NCBI GenBank assembly: GCA_024404815.1
Contig: JAKSPL010000004.1
Location: 1 to 64,000, forward strand
Direction of reading: 5' to 3'
Length of the DNA: 64,000 nt
Origin: Oscillospiraceae bacterium
Lineage (GTDB): Bacteria; Bacillota; Clostridia; Oscillospirales; Ruminococcaceae
Position 1 is the stretch's first letter, and every line of letters begins with the position of its first letter. Below are positions 58,299 through 64,000 of the stretch, piece by piece. The position numbers and the translations under genes are program-made. The notes under the pieces are model-generated. The model had not been told where the DNA came from. It did no database searches and was given only the letters and a program-made list of their open reading frames with translations.

Positions 58299-59456
58299 AT
58301 GACTGATTTTGTTTATGAGGATTCGTTTGACCCGCAGGTCAATATAAAAGTTGTCGGCGTGGGCGGCGGCGGCGGAAACGCCCTCGACTGCATGGTGTCC
58401 GCAGATGTGAAAAATATCGAATATATCGCTGTCAATACTGATGCAAAGGCTCTGCTGAATTCGAAAGCACCGACCCGCATCCAGATTGGCGCAAAGCTGA
58501 CAAAGGGCCGCGGCGCAGGCAACAAGCCTGAGGTCGGTTCCCAGTCCGCAGAAGAAAACCGCGATGAGATCAGCAATGCACTCAAGGGTGCAGACATGAT
58601 CTTTATTACCGCAGGTATGGGCGGCGGTACCGGTACGGGCGCAGCTCCTGTTGTTGCACAGATCGCACAGGAACTCGGTATCCTCACCGTTGCAGTTGTC
58701 ACAAAGCCGTTCGCATTCGAGCGCGAGCAGAAAATGCGTCAGGCTGAACGCGGTATCGAAGAACTCAAAAAGTACGTCGATTCTCTGATCGTCATTCCGA
58801 ATGAGCGTCTGCTCGTCGGTGTGGACAAGCCTCTGACCATGCGCGAGAGCTTCGCAATGGCAGACGACATCCTGAGAACCGGTGTCAAGTCCATCTCCGA
58901 CCTCATCGTGGAAGATGGCTATATCAACCTCGACTTTGCTGACGTTTCGACCATCATGAAGGGCGCAGGCTATGCACATATGGCAATCGGACAAGGTCAG
59001 GGCAAGAACAAGGCAGAAGAAGCTGCTTCCGCAGTTATCTCCAGCCCGCTGCTCGAAACCTCGATCACCGGTGCAAAGCGTCTGCTCATCAATATCGCAA
59101 TGAGCGAGGATGTCCTCTCGACCGAAGTCGATACCGCAACAAAGATGATCACCGAAACCGCTGCTCCGGGCGTGGAATTCATCTTCGGTACCGCTTTCAA
59201 GGAGGAGATGAACGACGAGATGGTAATTACCGTCATCGCCGCAGGTTACGACGATCCCGAGGCTGCTGCACAGGCTGCCCAGAACGATGTGATCGCTATT
59301 AACAATCCGCTCGTTGACGGCTTTGTTTCCGTTGATCCCCGCAAGCCTGTCATTTCCAGCATTCCTGCACAGGCTGCTTCCCTCGGTTCCATTCCGCGTC
59401 TGAATGACGATGAGGATGACCTCTCCGAGATCTTCAAGATCCTCGACAAAAAATAA
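58299..59456 (+). CDS. ftsZ: Cell division protein FtsZ
   Basis: 385 aa tubulin-like GTPase. GGGGGNALD near the N-terminus, tubulin signature GGGTGTGA near residue 108, and NKPEVGSQSAEENR. GGAGG (58287-58291) supports ATG 58299. The C-terminal tail ends LSEIFKILDKK and lacks the usual DIPxFLR-type peptide that binds FtsA, SepF or EzrA. Confidence 0.97.
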   Translation: MTDFVYEDSFDPQVNIKVVGVGGGGGNALDCMVSADVKNIEYIAVNTDAKALLNSKAPTRIQIGAKLTKGRGAGNKPEVGSQSAEENRDEISNALKGADMIFITAGMGGGTGTGAAPVVAQIAQELGILTVAVVTKPFAFEREQKMRQAERGIEELKKYVDSLIVIPNERLLVGVDKPLTMRESFAMADDILRTGVKSISDLIVEDGYINLDFADVSTIMKGAGYAHMAIGQGQGKNKAEEAASAVISSPLLETSITGAKRLLINIAMSEDVLSTEVDTATKMITETAAPGVEFIFGTAFKEEMNDEMVITVIAAGYDDPEAAAQAAQNDVIAINNPLVDGFVSVDPRKPVISSIPAQAASLGSIPRLNDDEDDLSEIFKILDKK

Positions 59457-59467
59457 TGAAAAGTGTG

Positions 59468-59498
59468 CAGACCGTCCGATTGGGCGGTCTGTTTTTTT
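59468..59498 (+). terminator. Terminator of ftsZ
   Basis: CAGACCG and CGGTCTG arms, then seven T. Ends the dcw cluster. Confidence 0.88.
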
Positions 59499-59652
59499 GT
59501 ATGAAAAATGAGCATGGAGAATTGAAAATACAATATAAAACGTTGAAAATCCGATAGGGTAATTTGTTGGCAAAATGATATGATTTCTACGCAAATACGT
59601 GAGCTTTGTGAAAATGCCCAAAAACAGGACAAATAATTGTATGATATGTATA

Positions 59653-59681
59653 TTGAAAATCGAATCAAAATATGGTAAGAT
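59653..59681 (+). promoter_or_regulatory. Promoter of the DivIVA-like gene
   Basis: TTGAAA (59653-59658), 17 bp, TAAGAT (59676-59681). The part between the ftsZ terminator and here (59499-59652) is AT-rich and shows nothing else. Confidence 0.65.
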
Positions 59682-59703
59682 GAAAGAGTTACAAAACGCA
59701 ATA

Positions 59704-59779
59704 GGTATCTCTGCGTGTGCAAGGCATACCGTCATGCTATGAACCGCAGCCGGCATGATGTCGAAAGACGTGAGATACC
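59704..59779 (+). other. Structured leader RNA candidate
   Basis: Outer stem GGTATCTC (59704-59711) / GAGATACC (59772-59779) closes on TGCG/CGCA (59712-59715, 59745-59748), a TCATGC/GCATGA pairing and a GAAA-tetraloop hairpin (ATGTC-GAAA-GACGT, 59758-59771). No known riboswitch core was recognised. It begins about 15 nt after the expected transcription start. Confidence 0.5.
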
Positions 59780-59821
59780 GAAAAAATATCATGTTTGTTT
59801 GCGGAGAAATGGAGCGAAATT

Positions 59822-61255
59822 ATGGATCAGCCAACTGTATTGAGAACAGCCAGAATGGGCGGTTTTGTGAAGGAAGATGTATTGGCGTATGTCGATGAAC
59901 TGAATTCAAAAATCTATGCCCTTGAGGAAGAACGTGACGACCTTGCAAAGAAAGCTGAATCCGGCGGCGGCCTGACTGCTGCACAGGAAAAAGAATACGA
60001 GGACGAGATGACTCGTCTGCGCGGCGAACTCGGTACCGCGAAGAATCAGCTCCGTGCCGCACAGGAAGAACTGAAAAACCGTCCTGTCATTGATGCAAAC
60101 GGCGATGGCGCAGTTTCCTCCGAGGAACTTGCAAAGGCACAGGCGGAAGTGGATGAAATGAACGCTCGCCTGATTGACGCAAAAGCTGATTTGGAATCTG
60201 TCAAGGCAGAACTTTCTCTGAGCCAGGAAGAAGTAGCTTCTCTGAATTCTCAGCTGGAAGCTATGAAAAACGATAACGATGCGCTCCGTTCGGATTTGAA
60301 TGAAGCATCGCTGGCAGGTGGCGGAGATGCTGCTTTGCAGACGAAAATTGAAGAATATGAAGCAGAACTGGCTTCTCTGAAAGCAGAACTGGACGCAAAG
60401 AACCTGATGATCGATGAAGCAGCAGCCGGTTCGAGCGAAGCAGATTTGCAGAAAATCGCAGAATTCGAGTCTGTGATCGCAGAACAGAATGCTGCACTTT
60501 CTGAAAAAACACGCGAAATTGAAGAACTCAACAGCCAGATCGAAGAACTGAAAGAAAACGGCGATGACGGCGGCATGGATATGGGCGCACTCTTTATGGA
60601 AGCGCAGATGACCGCAAAGAAAGTCGCTACCGAAGCAAGACAGAAGGCTGACAAGCGTATTGCTGAAGCAAACGAACAGGCTGAGTCCATTATCGCAGAA
60701 GCAACTTCTAAGGCTGAACAGACCATCGCATCCGCCGAAGAGCAGGCAAAGCAGACCATTGATTCTGCAAATGCACAGGCAGATGAAACCATCAAGAATG
60801 CAAACGAAGAAGCAGAACGCAAGCTGAACGATGCTGACGCAAAGGCAATTAAGACCGTTGCAGATGCAGAAGAATCCGTTCGCAGCTCCCTCGCAGATGC
60901 AGAACGCCGTACCAAGACAACCACCGATACCGCTCGCACGGTCCGCGCATTGCTCCGCAGCGAAATCGACGGTGTTGCAAAGAAATTCAACGAAATTTCT
61001 CTGGTGCTGGAAAACCTCACCGAGCAGGCAGGCGGCCGCCTGAGCGAAGCAAAGAACGTTATCGGCGATGCACGTTCGACTGTCGGCGAGGAGGACGATG
61101 TTCCGAGCTTCGAGAGCTTTGACGAAGTCGCTTCCAAGAGCTTCAGCAAGGTCAGCGATTCTTCTTCGAAGAACAATGGCAACAGCGCAAACTTCGAATT
61201 CAATTTCGATGATTTGGCAAAAAATGCTGACAACAACGACGGTTGGAGTCTATGA
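59822..61255 (+). CDS. DivIVA-like coiled-coil protein
   Basis: 477 aa. The start resembles the DivIVA membrane-binding head (RTARMGGFVKEDVLAYVDEL) followed by long coiled coils (about 20-260) and an Ala-rich region (about 270-380) of repeated AEEQAKQTIDSANAQADETI-like units, ending in an acidic Asn-rich tail. Placed after ftsZ, it may act in septum or pole placement. TGGAG lies 7 nt before the ATG; an in-frame start at 59795 is less likely. Confidence 0.75.
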   Translation: MDQPTVLRTARMGGFVKEDVLAYVDELNSKIYALEEERDDLAKKAESGGGLTAAQEKEYEDEMTRLRGELGTAKNQLRAAQEELKNRPVIDANGDGAVSSEELAKAQAEVDEMNARLIDAKADLESVKAELSLSQEEVASLNSQLEAMKNDNDALRSDLNEASLAGGGDAALQTKIEEYEAELASLKAELDAKNLMIDEAAAGSSEADLQKIAEFESVIAEQNAALSEKTREIEELNSQIEELKENGDDGGMDMGALFMEAQMTAKKVATEARQKADKRIAEANEQAESIIAEATSKAEQTIASAEEQAKQTIDSANAQADETIKNANEEAERKLNDADAKAIKTVADAEESVRSSLADAERRTKTTTDTARTVRALLRSEIDGVAKKFNEISLVLENLTEQAGGRLSEAKNVIGDARSTVGEEDDVPSFESFDEVASKSFSKVSDSSSKNNGNSANFEFNFDDLAKNADNNDGWSL

Positions 61256-61821
61256 ATTACCGTCTGAAAGTTTCTGAATTGCCAACGATCGTCCGCGAAC
61301 AGCGTTTGCTGCACGCGGGCGACCGTGTGACGCTTTCAGGAACGGTCTATACCTCGCGTGACGCCGCGCATAAACGGATCGTTGCTGCTATGAAAGCGGG
61401 AGAACCGCTTCCGTATCCGCTGCAGGATGCCGTCATCTATTTTGCAGGACCGACAGCGGCGCCTCCCGGACGCCCGATCGGTGCGTGCGGACCAACAACT
61501 TCCAGCCGAATGGATCCGTTTTCTCCGCTTCTGCTTGATAATGGCCTGCTTGCAATGATTGGCAAAGGAGAGCGTTCCGAAGCTGTTTGCGATGCAATCG
61601 TAAGAAATCGCGGCGTATATTTCTGTGCGGTCGGCGGAGCCGGTGCGCTTGCAGCTGCACACATTACAGCCTGCGAAGTCATCGCGTATGACGACTTGGG
61701 CTGTGAATCCGTCAAAAAACTGACATTTGAGGATTTTCCGCTGCTTGTCACCATCGACAACTATGGCAAGAATCTCTTTGCGGAGGGCAGAATGGCTTTT
61801 GCAGAGGATGATTGTCTGTAA
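61252..61821 (+). CDS. Fumarase class I beta-subunit-like protein (orphan)
   Basis: 189 aa swivel domain of the fumarate hydratase / L(+)-tartrate dehydratase beta subunit: GDRVTLSGTVYTSRDAAHKR, GPTTSSRMDPF and YFCAVGGAGALAA. It overlaps the previous gene (ATGA). The usual alpha subunit with the 4Fe-4S cluster is not next to it. The substrate and whether it is active alone are unknown. Confidence 0.88.
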   Translation: MNYRLKVSELPTIVREQRLLHAGDRVTLSGTVYTSRDAAHKRIVAAMKAGEPLPYPLQDAVIYFAGPTAAPPGRPIGACGPTTSSRMDPFSPLLLDNGLLAMIGKGERSEAVCDAIVRNRGVYFCAVGGAGALAAAHITACEVIAYDDLGCESVKKLTFEDFPLLVTIDNYGKNLFAEGRMAFAEDDCL

Positions 61822-61889
61822 GATGTGACTAAAACAGCATCTCAAAATTAGCAAAAGTGCCAATTTGACAGATTTTGCTAAAATAATTC

Positions 61890-61918
61890 TTGACATTTGA
61901 ACGGTTTTCTAATATAAT
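61890..61918 (+). promoter_or_regulatory. Promoter of the sigma factor gene
   Basis: TTGACA (61890-61895), 17 bp, TATAAT (61913-61918). An inverted repeat TTAGCAAAA/TTTTGCTAA (61848-61856, 61873-61881) lies just upstream. Confidence 0.8.
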
Positions 61919-61935
61919 AAATATAATCGCTCAGT

Positions 61936-62010
61936 CGGAGTCGTGTTCTGACGATTCCGCGGCGGTCATATAGCCGATGTGCGGTCGAACAAGGATGCTT
62001 GCCTAAGGAT
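61936..62010 (+). other. Structured leader of the sigma factor gene
   Basis: GGAGTCGT/ACGATTCC around a 6-nt loop, then CCGC...GCGG enclosing GGC...GCC. It may affect translation of the downstream gene; no known family recognised. Confidence 0.4.
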
Positions 62011-62021
62011 GGGGGATTTCT

Positions 62022-62627
62022 GTGAATGATTGCATGAACAGGGATGCTCTCTTACAACTGTCCGATGAGGAGCTTGCTTGTGTTGCCGTGGCAGAGCCGC
62101 TTGCTCTGCAAATTTTGATTCAGCGATATGATGGGGTGGTGCATTCCATCGCCAATACGCTCGCGCAGAATTCTGCCGATGCCGATGATTTTGCTGAGGA
62201 AGGTTTGTGGGGACTGGTGGGTGCAGTTTCTGCGTTTTCTTCGCAGAAAAACGTCAGCTTTCGAACCTTTGTAACTGTTTGCATTCAAAACCGAATTCGT
62301 TCTGCGTTCGAAAAGAAACGTCGGGCAGACGGCGATGGTTCTGTATCACTTGATGATGTGGATGCCATTGATGAATCGCTTTTGAGCGATGGCGAGTCCC
62401 CCGAATTTCTCTACCTACAAAAAGAACGTATTTCGGAGCTTTATGAGCGTATGCGAGCCGTGCTGACCAAACTGGAACAGGAGATTTTCAGTTTGTACCT
62501 CAGCGGATATTCGTATGCCGAGATTGCGGACAGCAGGGGAATCTCCGAAAAATCCGTGGATAACGCGATTTTGCGTGCAAAACGGAAACTCCGCGCCGTT
62601 TGGAGCAGTTCCGCACAGTCGGAATAA
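62022..62627 (+). CDS. Sigma-70 family factor, SigH-like
   Basis: 201 aa. Region 2 (about 28-95) with DADDFAEEGLWGLVGAV and FRTFVTVCIQNRIRSAF; region 4 HTH (about 150-195) with LYLSGYSYAEIADSRGISEKS. Length and the region 2 pattern resemble sporulation sigma-H. GTG 62022 has GGGGGA 6 nt upstream. Confidence 0.85.
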   Translation: MNDCMNRDALLQLSDEELACVAVAEPLALQILIQRYDGVVHSIANTLAQNSADADDFAEEGLWGLVGAVSAFSSQKNVSFRTFVTVCIQNRIRSAFEKKRRADGDGSVSLDDVDAIDESLLSDGESPEFLYLQKERISELYERMRAVLTKLEQEIFSLYLSGYSYAEIADSRGISEKSVDNAILRAKRKLRAVWSSSAQSE

Positions 62628-62639
62628 GACGGCAGCCGA

Positions 62640-62830
62640 GTGAGCAGAACCTCACAACGCACCCGCAGCAGTCCGGTCGGCTGTTCCCAAGGGGTGGGGC
62701 CAAATGGCGAACCTATTAAACATGACCCGGGAGCATTTCTTCCAGCGCGATGCCTTTTCACCTGCATACCGATTTTGCTTGAGTAGGGTGTTGAACCCGC
62801 AGCGTTGAACAGCAAAAGTGATGGCGTAAA
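62640..62830 (+). ncRNA. Candidate structured ncRNA between sigma factor and zinc-ribbon gene
   Basis: The 243-bp gap is rich in pairing: CAACGC (62655-62660) with GCGTTG (62802-62807) as an outer stem, GGGT/ACCC hairpin (62786-62798), GCAT/ATGC (62733-62753) and GCC/GGC near 62700. It does not match 6S, tmRNA, SRP or RNase P marks that I know. A raiA-type ncRNA is one possibility by size and closure, but I could not confirm it. Confidence 0.45.
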
Positions 62831-62870
62831 TCCGTCCGAGGTCCAAATTCAAAAAGTGAGGAAAATCATT

Positions 62871-63149
62871 ATGTTCGAAGACAAGACTTTAGTTTGCAAC
62901 GAATGCGGACAGGAGTTCGTATTCACCGCCGGTGAGCAGGAGTTCTATGCAGAAAAAGGCTTCCAGAATGAGCCGAAGAAGTGCAAGGCTTGCCGTGATG
63001 CTCGCAAGAACGCTGGCAAGACCGAGCGCGAAATGTTCACAGCTACCTGCGCAAGATGCGGCAAGGAAGCTAAGGTTCCGTTCCGCCCGAAGGAGGACCG
63101 TGACGTATTTTGCAGCGAATGCTACGCTCAGATGAAGAACGAGCAGTAA
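62871..63149 (+). CDS. Zinc-ribbon protein of unknown function
   Basis: 92 aa with two Cys-pair units: CNEC...CKAC (residues 9-41) and CARC...CSEC (about 63-85), typical zinc ribbons, in a basic protein. TGAGG lies 9 nt before ATG 62871. The Arg/Lys-rich composition suggests nucleic acid binding. Confidence 0.8.
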   Translation: MFEDKTLVCNECGQEFVFTAGEQEFYAEKGFQNEPKKCKACRDARKNAGKTEREMFTATCARCGKEAKVPFRPKEDRDVFCSECYAQMKNEQ

Positions 63150-63163
63150 TTCAATGAAAATGC

Positions 63164-63193
63164 AGGTGCAGTCGGTTCGGCTGCACCTTTCCA
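63164..63193 (+). terminator. Probable terminator of the zinc-ribbon gene
   Basis: AGGTGCAG (63164-63171) and CTGCACCT (63181-63188) followed by TTCC; a short T run, so moderate support. Confidence 0.55.
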
Positions 63194-63248
63194 TTTGTAT
63201 ATCTCCGCTGTTTGTGGGGATAATCGTATCATAGAAAGGATGAGAAAC

Positions 63249-63446
63249 ATGGAAATTACAAAAGAATCCATCATCGGCGACGTTCTGGACGCTGATGCCA
63301 GCACCGCTCCCTTCTTTGTGGAGATGGGAATGCACTGCCTCGGCTGCCCGTCCGCACGCGGCGAATCTCTCGCAGATGCTTGCGCTGTACACGGTGTAGA
63401 CGTGAACGAGCTGGTCGCAAAACTTAATGCGCACATGAATAAATAA
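63249..63446 (+). CDS. DUF1858 small protein
   Basis: 65 aa. MEITKESIIGDVL start and the Cys pair in MHCLGCPSARGESLADAC are the marks of DUF1858, related to the N-terminal part of RIC/YtfE iron-sulfur repair proteins and to hybrid-cluster-linked proteins. AAAGGA supports ATG 63249. Confidence 0.88.
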   Translation: MEITKESIIGDVLDADASTAPFFVEMGMHCLGCPSARGESLADACAVHGVDVNELVAKLNAHMNK

Positions 63447-63450
63447 TCCA

Positions 63451-63487
63451 AAAACCGCAGTCGGATTCGTCTGACTGCGGTTTTTTC
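63451..63487 (+). terminator. Terminator after DUF1858 gene
   Basis: AAAACCGCAGTC and GACTGCGGTTTT around a 10-nt loop. Confidence 0.85.
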
Positions 63488-63491
63488 TGCC

Positions 63492-63520
63492 TTGACAATC
63501 CGCGCGGGCTGTGGTATAAT
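63492..63520 (+). promoter_or_regulatory. Promoter of the DUF4317-like gene
   Basis: TTGACA (63492-63497), 17 bp, TATAAT (63515-63520). Confidence 0.85.
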
Positions 63521-63591
63521 CATGAAGTGGCGTGTGGATATGCCGCTATTATAAATTACATAGATACGCGATTTTGAAAAGGAGAACAACG

Positions 63592-64000
63592 ATGAACCGT
63601 AAAGAATTGAGTGAGATTCGCAACCATTTTGGTGCGGAAGCAAAATATTTTACGATGGACAGAATCCTGACCGCATTTGTTGACAGCGAGCGGAATGTGC
63701 GTGCGCTGAAAATCCGCAAGTACACCGAGCTGACCGGTCCTGAAGCGGACATTCTGTTCGAAACGATGAAAAAGGTTCTGAACTGCAATCTTGGCAAGCA
63801 GAGCACCGAAATGGCATTCAAAAATCATGCATACGGCGAGGACGGTGTGCAGACATTTCTTGCGCAGGTGCTGAGTTCTGAACTGAAAGACGAGGAGTTG
63901 GCGCAGACCTATCTGGACAAGATTGCAAAGGCGGTCGATTCTGACGAATCCTATGCTATCATGGTCGCGTACTGTCAGTATGATACGCCGCGCAAGACGA
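63592..64000 (+). CDS. DUF4317-like protein, cut by window end
   Basis: 136 residues visible; the frame runs out of the window. It begins MNRKELSEIRNHFGAE, much like DUF4317 proteins of Firmicutes, which have no known function. AAAAGGAGA precedes the ATG. Confidence 0.75.
   Translation, partial: MNRKELSEIRNHFGAEAKYFTMDRILTAFVDSERNVRALKIRKYTELTGPEADILFETMKKVLNCNLGKQSTEMAFKNHAYGEDGVQTFLAQVLSSELKDEELAQTYLDKIAKAVDSDESYAIMVAYCQYDTPRKT

Noticed and set aside
62640..62830. T-box or tmRNA/SRP RNA
   Set aside because: AGGGTGG-like sequence is present but the T-box core and the conserved tmRNA or SRP blocks are missing.

Overview
The window reads as chromosomal DNA of an anaerobic, cellulose-degrading Firmicute of the Ruminococcus / Oscillospiraceae type. 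The evidence is a GH5 endoglucanase with a C-terminal type I dockerin, a cohesin-like module on a GH25 lysozyme, a spoIIIAA-AH operon, a TPP/ferredoxin indolepyruvate oxidoreductase, Gram-positive style dcw genes and a MurE with the meso-DAP DNPR motif. Gene content resembles cellulosome-forming ruminococci such as R. champanellensis or R. flavefaciens; this is inference, as no search was run. Promoters with TTGACA-like and TATAAT-like boxes 17 bp apart are abundant and easy to read. No prophage, IS element, CRISPR array or rRNA was seen.

Layout: (1) 1-7316, composite palindromic repeat, then a complete F1Fo ATP synthase operon (atpI-B-E-F-H-A-G-D-C); the c subunit carries the residues of a Na+-binding site, and a second copy of the repeat sits between atpG and atpD. 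(2) 7350-11132, a membrane protein, the dockerin endoglucanase, a small protein, a third repeat copy, and a reverse-strand DUF2089 regulator plus membrane protein pair controlled by a perfect 15-bp-arm palindrome. (3) 11241-12536, rplJ-rplL with an L10 leader attenuator. (4) 12572-14451, reverse-strand acetyltransferase and the dockerin-repeat/cohesin/GH25 protein. (5) 14617-22130, tRNA-Thr(GGT), a PduL-type phosphotransacylase, pncB, a HAD phosphatase, iorA-iorB-paaK-ACT. (6) 22215-27687, a zinc-ribbon protein and the complete spoIIIA operon behind a likely sigma-E promoter. (7) 27776-39348, asp23-nusB-tsaD paralog-xseA-xseB-ispA-dxs-tlyA-C_GCAxxG protein-nadK-argR-recN-PNP-unknown. (8) 39470-44257, rpsL-rpsG-fusA-tuf. 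(9) 44332-45270, reverse-strand acetyltransferase and LURP-one-like protein. (10) 45649-59456, dcw cluster mraZ-rsmH-ftsL-pbpB-murE-mraY-ftsW-murG-murA-ftsQ-ftsZ, without murF, murD, murC or murB. (11) 59653-64000, a DivIVA-like coiled-coil protein, an orphan fumarase beta subunit, a SigH-like sigma factor, a possible structured ncRNA, two small Cys-rich proteins and the start of a DUF4317 gene.

Most interesting points: the single dockerin repeat plus cohesin plus GH25 lysozyme protein, a possible muramidase-type anchor or adaptor of a cellulosome; a four-segment attenuator-like leader inside the dcw cluster ahead of pbpB; MraZ-type 10-bp-phased TTGGCA repeats both at mraZ and, 40 bp apart, upstream of a divergent acetyltransferase; the mosaic palindromic repeat family, one copy of which interrupts the atp operon; and unassigned structured RNA candidates before the DivIVA-like gene and after the sigma factor gene.
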